Assembly: GCF_029867415.1 (NCBI RefSeq)
Contig: NW_026705157.1
Span: 1,089,140 to 1,153,139, forward strand
Reading direction: 5' to 3'
DNA from: Vicia villosa
Lineage: Eukaryota; Streptophyta; Magnoliopsida; Fabales; Fabaceae
Length of the DNA stretch: 64,000 nucleotides
In this document: piece by piece, positions 33,583 to 44,697 of the stretch
How positions within the stretch are numbered: position 1 is the first letter of the stretch
Layout: each line of letters starts with the position of its first letter
Translations under genes and position numbers: made by a program
Notes under the pieces: generated by a model
The model's input: only the letters and a program-made list of their open reading frames with translations
What the model was told of the DNA's origin: nothing
Database searches by the model: none

Positions 33583-35300
33583 ATGTCAGGCAACCAACCA
33601 GCACGCATCAGACAGGGTAGAGAGACCCAGACTGCGTCGGCTAGACGCGAGCGGGTGGCGGCGCAGCTGGCGTCGACACAGGGACGGGGGCAGGGCCGGG
33701 GACGACGTGTGCAAGTTCCCGTGGAGATGGGCGAGGGTACCTCTACATCTGGATCTAGGAGTAGGCTGGCTCGGGTATCTTCTTCCCGCCAGCGAGAGGA
33801 GGAGGAGGAGGAGGAGGAGGAGGAGGTGGCAGTGCCATACCACGAGGCGGAGGGGGTACCGGATGTTGACCCTCCACCCGGGGAGGAGGATGAGCAGGAG
33901 GACAGCTACCCGGGAGGGCCCATTGACACTTCCGTGCTGATATCCTACCGCGACCACGTCGCTCGGCGGATCTGGGAGGGAGAGGTATTTTTTATAATTT
34001 GCTCGACTACATTATTTAACTGTTTATAATTTAGACGTTTATTCTATATTTTATTAACCGTCTATTTAACATACTTTTTATTTGTTTTTTTGTAACAGGA
34101 GAGAGAGCCGTTGAAAATGGTGAACCATGCCCGAAAGATTTCCAGTCTGTTTAAACAGACTGCCGAGTGGTTTAACGACGCTGTGAGAGGTTCAGGGCTC
34201 AGTGGGCTCTGCATGACGGGGTACACCACCATCAGCCACGGCATGCAGGGGGCTTTTGTGGAGCGGTGGCACGAGGAGACGTCTTCTTTCCACTTGCCGG
34301 TTGGGGAGATGACGATCACCTTGCATGATGTGCAGTGTCTTCTCCACCTGCCGATCAGGGGTCCGCTGTTGACCCACTCCCGGATCCAGAGGGTCGAAGC
34401 CACTGAGTGGATGGCGCTCTTTTTTGGTATGGAGCCCGAAGTTGCTGACTTTGAGTGCGCCACGACATCTGGGCCTCATATCCGGTTCACCACACTGAGC
34501 CGCTACTTCGAGCACCACCTGGTGGAGGCGGCCGAGGCTGAGGATGCGGGTGACGAGCTATTTACACATTATCACCGTGGCTGCGCTCTCCGGTGCTGGT
34601 ACATGCATGTGGTAGGCGCTGCGATCTTTGTGGACAAGAGTGCGAGGTACGTCGACGTGACCTACCTTCGCTACTTCATGGACTTGACCACCGTTCACCG
34701 GTGGAACTGGGGGGCAGCTACTCTGGCATACCTATACCAGAAGCTGAATGAGGCCTCCAACTGGAGGACGAGGCAGTTGACCGGATCCTGCACACTACTC
34801 ACGATACGTTTCATTTTAATTGTTCCGTATTTATTTATGTTTCGTATTTGTGTTTCGTATTTACTTATGTTTCGTATTTATTTATGTTTCAGAGCTGGAT
34901 CATCTCCTACTTCTCCCGCATCCACGGCTTCCACATCGATCCTGCGTACGTTGACGCCATGCCCAGGACCACCAGATACGTTCTCCAGAGGGGGAACAAT
35001 GCGGTGGGACCATACTGTGGGTACTTGGACCGCACGATGCACGATGACGTCACTTGGAGGCCGTTCAGCGACTACACTCAGATTGTCCCCTTTGACGGCA
35101 TATCTCTATATTCTGGCTGGTTGGCATGCGGGACTACCATCATGGTCCGGTATCTCCCTGAGCGGTGCATGCGGAAGTTCAGATTTGTGCAGATGATACC
35201 CAGGTCACCCTTTGAGGCTGCTCCCGACACAGTGACCAGAGTGCAGCTCACTGCCATGTTTGAGGATTGGGAGCATCATGTGGTACCGGAGGAGTCCCAA
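33583..35300 (+). pseudogene. Plant mobile domain (PMD, MAIN-like) gene, 3'-truncated
   Basis: Exon 1 33583-33984 (Arg-rich start, poly-Glu run, SYRDHVARRIWEGE) ends at a GT donor. Exon 2 34099-34803 follows a CAG acceptor and carries the aminotransferase-like/PMD core (HARKISSLFK, GEMTITLHDVQCLL, the last typical of the family). Exon 3 starts 34893 after TTTCAG and reads SWIISYFSRIHGF. All junctions are phase 0. At the second donor the sequence is ACG|ATACGT, where GT is expected, so splicing is probably impaired. The match ends near 35300 after HHVVPEE. Its coding part is much more GC-rich than its surroundings. PMD proteins occur both as host genes and inside transposons; palindromes and neighbours favour transposon origin here. 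Confidence 0.72.
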
Positions 35301-35339
35301 CAGCATGACATTCTAAATAACCAATTTTCCATTACTCTG

Positions 35340-35790
35340 AACCCTTTCCAAGGAAAGATCAGGTACCCAAAGAGCATAATAAAAACCAGGAGAACAATTC
35401 TTTTCTTTCCATGATTTTTTATTAAATATAGTAAGTAAAACATGTCAGCATGCCATGGTTCCAAATACACAGCAAATGCACCTTTCCTCTTGTCTGACCT
35501 GTCATCAAAATGGTGTATAGTATCATTATACACCCACTACATTGGAACAATGCCATTGGATGTCTCGTCTATCCCAAAAATGTAACTTCCTCTAGCACAA
35601 ATGTTGTGAATAGAGATACCAATTCCTCCAGTTGATTTACTCATGACAAAAGACTACTTCAAAGTATCATATATACCTTCTATACTATCATATTTCATGC
35701 ACACAATAAAGCCACTACTCAATTGAGCCTTAGGTGTACCAGCATTTGGCTTATGTTGAAGGGAACATTTTTCGAACTTCAGAGAAACCA
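35340..35790 (-). pseudogene. Ribonucleotide reductase large-subunit pseudogene fragment
   Basis: On the minus strand about 150 codons without introns match the class I RNR large subunit: [13 protein letters not shown], then [21 protein letters not shown] and KRKGAFAVYLEPWHADMF. Two in-frame stops occur (after YDTLK and after SNGIVPM), and the reading degrades after KNHGKK. The residue after QLSS, where the family has a redox-active cysteine, is Gly. RNR makes deoxyribonucleotides in the cytosol; this copy cannot. Intron absence suggests a processed copy or capture by a transposon. Confidence 0.82.
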
Positions 35791-35811
35791 TAAATCATGT
35801 TAACACCATGG

Positions 35812-35975
35812 GAAGGGCTTGACTTGATCATCAGGCACATCTTCCTTAAAAGGCGGAATTTCACTACTAATTAGTCTATGTACTTCTGCTTTCCATGCAT
35901 AACATTGTTCGATACCATGTCCAGGTGCCTCTTGATGGAAAGCACAGTGAGTATCAACTTTGTACCAAAATTGGA
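35812..35975 (-). pseudogene. Ty3/gypsy (Tat/Ogre-type) gag fragment
   Basis: The minus strand reads THCAFHQEAPGHGIEQCYAW followed by LISSEIPPF, the C-x2-H...H-x4-C module also present in the Ogre gag at 56143-56187 (CAYH...HDADHC). It is followed by a stop. It belongs to a different, older element and abuts the RNR relic. Confidence 0.65.
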
Positions 35976-37223
35976 GCTTTTCAGGGACCTTCAGTGGAGA
36001 TCAGGTCTGAACCAAATTTTTCTGTATTAGGAAAGGAAGCAACTCTACATATGTCATTGGATCGAAACTTATTTTGCTCTGTTTATGAATTTGTTGACTA
36101 GGAGTTACTAGGACTACATTCACCATCGAAATAACATGATATTGTTGATGACACTTGTGTTGTGGCTAAAAATGTACCTCTTAGTCTTTCTTCTTTCAAG
36201 TTCCATAGTAACAATACCTATGATGTTCACAAAAGGTTTCTTTTAAATCCTTGAAAAATATTATTTTGGTTTTCAAATATTTTTATGCATGAATGCATGA
36301 ATGGATGCAATGCAAACATAGTAAAATCATGGGGTTCATAGGTTCAACATCACGAGCATGGAGCCATAGGTCTACCCATCCCTAAGGTGTGTACTATGGT
36401 GATTTTGTACCTGAAGAACAAGGTTCTAAAGAGTTCTCAGAATCATGTAATTCAACTTGGGTATTATAAATGTTGCAATTTACTTGCTTGTTTGATAATA
36501 TTCCAAGAGAACCTCATCTGAATGAAGTATCGTTTAACAACTATTTTGGAATTGAATTCAAATATAGTTTCCACACTACATCCTAATGGCCAAGAGGGGT
36601 AAAAGTGTTTCTAGGTCCCCAACTTCTCTAGCTCTCAGGTTGGCAGAAATGAGATTGAAATGAAAGCACCAATTGATAGGAAGATTTTCCTATTGAAACT
36701 ATGAACTAGGGTTTCAAAGAAAGAACACTAAAACTTATCTAAAGAATTAAAATAAAAGATAACATTTTTCAATTGATTTTTGATTTTCCATGTTTCAGTG
36801 AGTACATATATAGAACTACTATTGGATAGTAGAATAAAGGTCCAATGACTAAAAAGTCAAACTAAACAACAAAAGCTCAACTAAGATAAATTCTACTTCT
36901 AACTTTAATAATTTCATGATCCTATCAAGCACACTTCAAATTCTAGCACCAACAATTTTATGTTTTTTCGTTACAAAAAAGATTGTGTTGTCTTAATTTT
37001 ATTTTTTATTAAAAATTAAACTATTTTTCAGCACGGTCCAAATTAACAAGCATGGTTAAATATCACCGTTTCTTTTATCAACCGTGATGAAGAGCGACAT
37101 ATGGATAATAAGTTATAGAAAACTGGAAAAAAAACATTGGTTAGTGTAATTTATTCTTCAAATAACTTAATTTTTCATATTATTTTTTTAAATCAAATTA
37201 AAAAATTATGTGTTTAATGAGCG
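35976..37223. other. Unassigned, probably decayed repeat
   Basis: No gene supported. Weak CCGTGAT/ACCGT motifs at 37040-37085 recall the CACTA-like fragment at 6770-6947 and also occur beyond the LTR at 40700-40730. The LTR may therefore have landed in a small CACTA derivative. Confidence 0.4.
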
Positions 37224-38762
37224 TGTGACGGTGAAAAATTGAGACTGAAGCCATTGGATTGACCCATCTCGTATTTTAGTGAAAGTCTCCAGCGCGCTTT
37301 ATTGTTTCCAAAGGAAATGGGAAAAAAAGAGAAATAAAACCTAAAGAAGTTTTTAAAATAAGAACCAATAAAACAAACAAAGATCTTAGGTTCGGGGGTT
37401 GGTTATGCAAGGGAAAAGTATTAGCACCCCTCACAAACCTCTATGAAAATATGTATTATTGTTGTTGTTGTTATAAAATGTTTATGTGTTTTTTAAATAG
37501 AGTGGGATGGTGAGAAAATAAGATTTTAAAAGTGTGCTCGACAAGATATCGCATCTTGTGCCTACATACCCCTTAAGTGCAATAGGGAAGTCAGAACATT
37601 TGTAGTTCTCCTTAAAAAGAAAATAAAGAGCCAAGTGGCAAAGTCTCTTTGGGTGTTGAGCTTTACCAATACTCAACGGGTTTTTAAAATGTTAAGCTTT
37701 AACAATACTTAACAAGTTTTGAAAGGTGCCAAGCTTTAACAATACAAGGCAAGGGTGATTTAAAATATTGATGATTGAGCTTTAACAATATAAAACCAAG
37801 GTTGATTTCAAAGAGGTTGAACTTTGACAATACAAAACCATTTTTAAAGCAAGGAGAAAGTTCTAAACTTTAACAATACTAAGCACAAAGTAAAAGATTT
37901 GGAAAAGAGAGTCAGTACCTTGAAAATTTTAGTCAATGTCATTTTCGTTCTTTTGGATTGTTAGCATCAATGAGGAATTTTAACATGTCAAGTAAGCATA
38001 TATGGATAAGCATCTCAAGTGGTGTGTGAGACATGTTATGTGTATCATGGATACAATCAAAGTGAGTATAAACTAAGATATCAATGTAAATAAACTCAAG
38101 GATAAAAGATTATGAATAAAAGGGATGACATACCTTAAGATCATATCATATATGTATGTGTATGATGTATATTTCATGCATGTGGGGTTAGTTCACAAAT
38201 GTATATATAAAAAGATAATAATATAACCAAAGTATAAATAATAAAATATGTGAATAAACAAGAATATGTACTAGTGGGATAAACAAAGAGAGATCATGGA
38301 AATCAAGTTAATATCAATATTTTATTGCATTGGGATCAAAAGATCAAAGGGATCATGGATTAGGGTTTTTTTATCATGTACACTAACCTAAACCTAATCA
38401 TTTTCTAAAGTTTAATGAACCCTAAGTGAACAACTAAAGGATCATGGTATAAACTTCAAAGGAAGCTAGGGTTAGTCCTAAAACAATCACACAAGTTTAA
38501 TCAAAAGAATTGGTGAAGAAATCATTGAAAAAAAATTTACTTATAAGGCCTTTTAAAAGGCATAAAAACATATTTTTTTTGTTTTAATTGAAAAAGGATT
38601 AAATAAATAATATTTTTGGATTTTTAAAATATATTCATAAAATATGTCACATAAATGAAGAGTGTACAAAAAATAAATTGAAAATAAATTAATTTTCTAT
38701 ATCAACCAAATTATCAAAGTTTATAAAATAAAGTAATAAAACAAGTGTTTTAAAAAAATAGG

Positions 38763-38842
38763 TTTTTCCTCCAAGAGGACTTGAACCCACGCCCTCAGAG
38801 TTAATGGTTAAAAGCTTAACCATTGGCCCACACGCTATGCTT
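38763..38842 (-). other. tRNA-like segment 1 in the LTR
   Basis: The minus strand holds an A-box-like GGGCCAATGGTTAAGC and, about 30 bases on, a B-box-like GGGTTCAAGTCC. I could not close an acceptor stem, so it is not called as a tRNA gene. Confidence 0.4.
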
Positions 38843-38927
38843 TATATAAAGGGTGCGTTTAGTTAAACATATTTGAAAACAAGTGAATGATCAATTTTTT
38901 TAAAAAATAAAACAAAAGATCTGGGGC

Positions 38928-38996
38928 AAGGAGGATTCGAACCCAAATCTCATGCTCACACAAAACCAACGCCTCTTGCCACTAGGGCACAATGCC
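38928..38996 (-). other. tRNA-like segment 2 in the LTR
   Basis: The minus strand holds CCTAGTGGCAAGAGG (A-box-like) and GGGTTCGAATCC (B-box consensus) followed by TCCTTGCCCC. The acceptor ends do not pair fully. A promoter fossil, SINE piece or tRNA relic are all possible. Confidence 0.4.
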
Positions 38997-40596
38997 AATT
39001 AAAAAAAATATGCAAACAATGAAAAATATATTAAAACAAAATTTGAAATTAAAAAATCAACTTCATCTTTAACCTTTTGTTACTGTTACTGTTACAATAT
39101 TTTTCTCAAAAATGCAACTCTCTTATTTTTGCACCAAATTAAACATGTGAATATAGCATTTTGCTAAGAATTTCGCAAGGATTTCAAATATGATCTTAGC
39201 TTTCATTTATCTCCACTATAACTCACGAATTTTATTCAAAACCAAAAAAACCTAATCTTTTCAAAGTTAATTTAAATTACACACAAGTCAAACCAGTACC
39301 TATTTTCATATGGCTTTTATTCATGGCAATAAAACAAGCAAAATAGTATCAAGAAATATTCAAAATGGAACCTTGATGGTAGAGTTCGAAATACAAAAAT
39401 TTACCAAAACGGAACGTGTGTGTTTCACCTCCAAACACACTTCCAAAAATGAAATAAGGATGTATTGAGATTGCCTAAACCTTTAGGAAGCTAATGGTAT
39501 GCTTACTTTGTGTTGAAAATTTTTGAATCTCACTAACCATCTCGACTTGCAAATGGCAAAAGTAAAAATGGAGGATGTTGATGGAGATGTTACATAAGTG
39601 TAATGAGTGTTCAAACAACTTTTATTTGATCTATATAAGATGTTTGAAGCGAAAATAAGAGATTGCTCGAGAAAAATGAGAGATGGATGTTGTTTATGGT
39701 TGAGAAAACTAGCTACAATGGTGGTTTAGTTCAAATTTAGCTGTTTTCTTAAATTCTCAAAGGAACTTGATGGAAATTGGCCTCAAAGATGCTTACTTTT
39801 CAGAAACAAATTTGCCTATTCATGAAATTTTTTAAGTGTTGAAAAAGTCAATAACTTTGTAGCTCCATAACTTAAAAACCTTTAATCTTTGGAAAAATCT
39901 TCACAATGACAAAGTTGTAGATCTTGATTTCCTCTTCAAATGAGGCTTTGGAGCACAAAATTTGGCCTAATATTGAAGAAGTTATGACCATTCAAAGTTT
40001 GGCATAAAACGTGTATTTCTTGAAAAAGTCAAAACCCTAATCATTGACTTTTGATTCTTCGAAAGTTTATGGTTGACCAAATTTCTCAAAAATCAAAGGT
40101 GATCTTGAATAGTTGACTTTTTCCAAATGAATTGCATTTTTCTAAGTATCGATTGAATCAAGCTCTTTTAGCCAAATCAATGTTATGAGTGGATTATAAT
40201 GAGGCATTGGAGATCCTTGAATCATGATTTGAGCCATGGAACCATGATTTGACCAAAAGTCAACTTTAAAGAGAATTAGGTCAAAAACTCTAATTGTGTA
40301 CCAAATGAATTTGAAAGGTATTGATCTTGAATGGATCCACACTTGGGATTGGATATTGATGAGGGGAATCACTTAAGAATATGAGAAAGCTTGAGCTCCT
40401 TTGTGAGCTTCAAAACCCTAATTTTTCTGAGCTCCTTGATCAGTCACCTATCTTGTGAAACAAACAACAAGCAAACAATCTTTTTGTATATTTTTGGTTA
40501 GCAAATGATGCGTGAATCATTATGAATGATGATAAAGGGGATCAAATTCTTTTCAAAATGAGATGGGATCTCAGGGTTAAAAGTTGGGGTACAACA

Positions 40597-40862
40597 GAGA
40601 GGTTCGCAAAACAATCATTCCACATAAGTTATAATAAACTCAAATGTATATATCACCAAGGTTGGAAACTATAAATATGGTGAAATGTTGTGCGCTAATT
40701 GTTTTACTACGGTTTAAACTTACAATCGTGGTCAAATATATATTTTTGGAAAAGGCTAAAGCAAATATAAGCAAGACCTTGCATAAGAAATGCCAAGTCT
40801 AAAAAGTTACAAAGTGTCCAAAAAGATACAAGCCAGAGAGATAACATAAGCATAATTAAGTG
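40597..40862. other. Unassigned flank
   Basis: No gene. Contains ACTACGGTTT and CAATCGTGGT motifs near 40700-40730, like those left of the LTR. Confidence 0.4.
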
Positions 40863-41530
40863 CTTTAAAGCATTGTCTATTCTAGCGCTACTGTAAGTAA
40901 AGACAACGCTTTTTTGAAGGTAAAAGCACTGCTAAATACCCCATTCAGGCACCCCTTTTACTTTGAAAGCGCTGCTAAAGGCCCCCTTTAGCCAGCGTTT
41001 TTTTTTGAAACCGTTGCTAAAGGTCCCCTTTAGCCAGCGCTTTTACTTTGAAAGCACTGCTAAAGGCCCCTTTAGCCAACGCTTTTTTTTGAAAGCGCTG
41101 CTAAAGGCCCCCTTTAACCAGTGCTTTTACTTTGAAAGCACTACTAAAGGCCCCCTTTAGCCAGCGTTTTTACTATGAAAGCACTGCTAAAGGCTCCTTT
41201 AGCCAACGTTTTTTATTGAAAGCGCTGCTAAAGGCCCCCTTTAGCCAGCGCTTTTACTTTGAAAGCACTGCTAAAGGCCCCCTTTAGCCAGCGTTTTTAC
41301 TATGAAAGCGCTGCTAAAGGCCCCCTTTAGCCAACACTTTTTTTTGAAAGCGCTGCTAAAGTTCCCCTTTTGCCAGCGCTTTTACTTTTAAAGCGCTGCT
41401 AAAGGACCCCTTTAGCCAGCGCTTTTCTGAAACAAAATTTAAAAAACGCCTCTTTACACAGCACTTTTACTGTAAAACAGCTATCTAAAGCCCCCTTTAG
41501 GCAGCGCTTTTTCAAAGCGCTGTCTAATAT
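40863..41530. repeat. CACTA subterminal tandem array (second CACTA copy)
   Basis: About ten modules of the form AGCGCTTTTACTTTGAAAGC and GCTGCTAAAGGCCCC alternate with CTTTAGCCAGCG. Facing AGCGCTTTT and GAAAGCGCT pieces can pair. The pattern resembles the subterminal arrays at 6284-6661 and 43883-44340 but with a different linker, so it is a related family. I found no CACTA terminus on its left. Confidence 0.75.
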
Positions 41531-42073
41531 CCACGGAATTTTTTATATAATATTTTTCCAAAGAAGCGCTTTTTGAAATATATAATTTTATATGCACAAA
41601 TTTAACCATATTTACACCAGATTTTCACCACATTTTGCACCTGTATATACCATTTCAAATTTCACCAATTTTTCATAAATTGGAGCTTCAATCCAATTAA
41701 AAACAATACCAAAATATACCATATACATTTACACCAATGTACTTATATATACTATTACTCTTGTATATATATACTTTTACAAAAAAACAACACCAAAATT
41801 TATGCCACATTTTGTTTGCACCATTATATACCATTACAAAATCTATTCATCTCTATCTTCTACATCTGCATATATAACCTGAAACAACACCAAAATATCG
41901 TAATTCATACCAAGATACAAACAAAACATATTTTACCACATGACAAACAACAACAAAATTGCAACACTTGAATATACTCAAAATTCTCATCAATCAAAGT
42001 AAGATTACAATATACCTTATATACCTTTGAACTCAATCATGAATTTACACCAATCCTCCTTAAGTTCATTCAA
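41531..42073. other. AT-rich non-coding part of the second CACTA copy
   Basis: Lies between the subterminal array and the end of the Ulp1-like gene. Repeated ATATACCATT and TTTACACCA words. No gene seen. Confidence 0.5.
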
Positions 42074-43210
42074 CTAAGAACTTGAGTAATAAGCACGCTT
42101 GAATTCATCAAAGTACTACATAATAATATAACATAGTATGTTTAAGTTAAAACTATTTAATTATATGAGAAATATGTGCTAAATATTAAAATAACTTCTA
42201 AATTAGAAATCCATACCTTGGATGAAATCTCTATTCGATCCATAAGAAGAAATTCTTTCATAAACCTCAACATGTAAAAACCGCAATCTACTTCATTACG
42301 ATGTCCAGGACACTACACATAAAAAGAAAATATGGATAAGACCTGAGTTTTATCAAGTATCATCACTATTAATATAATCAAAATTGTGATAATTAATTAA
42401 TATACCTCCACTATAATCCATGTAATGTTGTTGGATTTACTCTTTGGTACTTGATTACCTCTTTGTGCTCGGAAAACTTGTATAGCACTAATAAAACATA
42501 AACGCATATTTAGAATAATTCACATAAATAAATAAATAAATTTACACACAAATATTTAGAACAATCTCACTTACGTATCAACCATCTTCTTCATAGCTTC
42601 GTATGTACTTGGACCATTATGTAAGTAATCCAGATAATATACAACTTTTCTGATAGGATTAATCGCGATCAAAAACCAATGTCCATTGTAAGATTAAACA
42701 AAAGTGAGATGAAAACTTTCTACACAATGTCAAAATATGAAAAATTATAATAGATGAATTTAGAATGAAAATCTAACCCATTGCCGGTATTAAGCGGTAA
42801 AAAGAACAACTTTTCTGAATCTATGCCGACCATAAAGCGCTCAAGTACATACGCCATGACTTCATCTGGTTTATGTATGATTAACCCTAAGTTGATATTC
42901 AAGGGAGATAAGAAAGCGAATCTTTGCTCCAATCCACTCGGGCGCATCAATTTTTCATACAAAAACCTTAAATAAAAGACCTCATTAACATTTGAAATGA
43001 GTAAATGAATTATTCAATTAATTAAACAAAGTAGATCGGATATACCTTATGTATGTAATAATAACACCGAGGCCTAATTGTGTATGTTGAAAAACTTCAT
43101 CAAAATCCTCCATACCAATTACTTCGGCATATTGAAAACCAAAAATACCGTCCTCCATAGGTACCGGACGAGTGTTTCCTTTCGGAATATCAGACATTTC
43201 TATAAATGTT
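42074..43210 (-). pseudogene. Ulp1-like (C48) protease gene of second CACTA, 5'-truncated
   Basis: At least six exons on the minus strand parallel the gene at 44698-47933. The first visible exon (43210-43047) has MSDIPKGNTRPVPMEDGIFGF. Next is 42965-42775. The exon at 42684-42576 has GHWFLIAINPIRKVVYYLD (catalytic His; then LDY, where the other copy has SVD). Then 42487-42406. The exon at 42312-42217 has CPGHRNEVDCGFYMLRFMKE (catalytic Cys). The last ends at 42074. Introns begin GT as expected. The upstream part is replaced by a LINE fragment joined within the first exon. Such proteases are common second genes in plant CACTA elements. Probably inactive. Confidence 0.72.
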
Positions 43211-43215
43211 CCAAG

Positions 43216-43882
43216 GCACAACATGCACCCAATTAGAGAGAAAGGTCGAAAGTCCCTTACACGTTGAGGGCTATCCTTTTTTGGAACTAGAATTATGAAC
43301 GAGTTATTGCCGCCTTTCACAATTCGACCATTATCACGGAATTCCGAGATGAAACGAAGAAAATCTCCTTTAATACATTCCCAAAACTCTTTTATAAAGT
43401 CAAAGGTCATTCTATCAGGACCCGAGCTTTTTGTGTCCTCGCAATTTCATACTGACATTTTAATTTCTTCTTCTCTAAATTATGATGTAAGAAGCAGATT
43501 ATCTTTAGCTGTAATTTTCTTGAAAGTGAAGTTCTTCAACTATAGAACAGTTCCACCTTTGTTTCCAAAATGCTCTTCAAAGTGTTGAGATATTCCATTC
43601 TTCAATTTTGTAACTGATGATACTCTACCTCCTCCCAATTCCAAACTGATAATTTCATTTCCCCTTCTTCTTCGATTGATGCACCCCTGAAAGAATTTCG
43701 AATTTACATCGCCTTCTTTCAACCATTTTTTGTCTCGACCTTTGATGGAGGATATTTTTATGCAGGGATGAAAGTTGAAAAAGCTTGGCATTATAATCTC
43801 TAAGTGACATGGTCTTTGTACCTGATACATCCGAATTTTCTCCTTTTAATTCCAACCTCCTAATTTGTTCTTTGACCTTTTT
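43216..43882 (-). pseudogene. LINE ORF2 fragment with reverse-transcriptase start
   Basis: The minus strand reads KWLKEGDVNSKFFQGC and RRRRGNEI, then after a frame change FIILVPKKDSPQRVRDFRPF and SLIGCM, the first reverse-transcriptase blocks of plant LINEs. Homology stops after SLIGCM at the join with the Ulp1 exon. The upstream edge is the CACTA terminus at 43883 with TTT before it. The missing codons upstream are those found at 6662-6745, in the same phase. Confidence 0.82.
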
Positions 43883-44340
43883 CACTACAACACGGAAGGG
43901 CTTCTAAAGCGCTTATTTTGGGCTTTAAAAGCGCTTTAAAGCGCTGTCAAAGCCAGCGCTGGCGTAGGTAAGAAAAGCGCTTTTGAAAGCGCTCTGGTAG
44001 ACCCCCCTATAAGAGTGCTTTTTTCAGAAAAGCGCTCTTGTAGACCCCCCTATAAGAGCGCTTTTCTGGAAAAAGCGCTCTGGTAGCTCCCCCTATAAGA
44101 GCGTTTTTTCCAGAAAAGCGCTCTGGTATCCCCCCCCCTATGAGAGCGCTTTTTCTGGAAAAAGCGCTCTGATAGCCCCCTCCTATAAGAGCGCTTTTCC
44201 AAAAGCGCTTTCGTAGGTTGCGTATTTTTTTATTTTTTATGCTTTTTTTTTAATCTTTGGCAGCGCTTTTTGTAATAAAGCGCTTTCGTATGTGGCCCTT
44301 TAAGAGCGCTTTTTAAAAGCGCTGTCGTTGCTAAATGAGG
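43883..44340. repeat. CACTA terminus and subterminal array
   Basis: AAAGCGCTTTT-type modules separated by CCCCCCTATAAGAG, the same spacer as at 6284-6661. Adjacent inverted modules (for example GCGCTTTTCTGGAAAAAGCGC) form hairpins. Confidence 0.85.
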
Positions 44341-44468
44341 TATTTTAAAGTGCAGCCTGTAATTTAAGCCTCCCAATTCGACTTGTAATATTTTCGACCT
44401 GTAATATATTTTCAACCTGTAATATTTTCGACCTGTAATATATTTTCGACGATATATTTTCAACCATA

Positions 44469-44474
44469 GGTAGG

Positions 44475-44512
<38 letters not shown>
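44469..44512. repeat. (TA)n microsatellite
   Basis: An almost pure TA run of about 40 bases inside the CACTA. Confidence 0.95.
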
Positions 44513-44513
<1 letters not shown>

Positions 44514-44697
44514 TAATATAATACCATTATAATTAATATCCAAAATTATATATATACATCATTATAATTCCTGTCAAACAAACTAAATCTGTAACATCAA
44601 CAATATTATACTTCAAATATTGGCAACAGTATGAACAAAGTTAGTAACCATATATCCTAGAGTACTATAATTTGATACTTCAAATCGACACAAATCC

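Larger units (their letters stand above)
37224..40596 (-). repeat. Probable solo LTR of an Ogre relative
   Basis: On the minus strand it begins TGTTGTACCCCAAC at 40596, like the Ogre LTR start TGTTATACCCCAAA. Near its end, 37390-37435 read in reverse matches the Ogre LTR pattern AAGGGAAGGTGTTAGCACC. A CA end at 37224-37225 gives 3,373 bp. Flanks are GAGCG (37219-37223) and GAGAG (40597-40601), a 4-of-5 match. No primer site or internal region adjoins either side. It contains two tRNA-like segments. The exact left boundary is uncertain. Confidence 0.65.

Noticed and set aside
33586..33957. Minus-strand frame opposite exon 1 of the mobile-domain gene.
   Set aside because: It mirrors the poly-Glu/GC-rich exon as a Leu/Arg-rich shadow.
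38763..38996. Two functional tRNA genes.
   Set aside because: A and B boxes are present, but I could not close acceptor stems, and both lie in an LTR.
37224..40596. A complete minus-strand Ogre-like element with this as its 5' or 3' LTR.
   Set aside because: No primer binding site, polypurine tract or internal ORF adjoins either end, so a solo LTR fits better.
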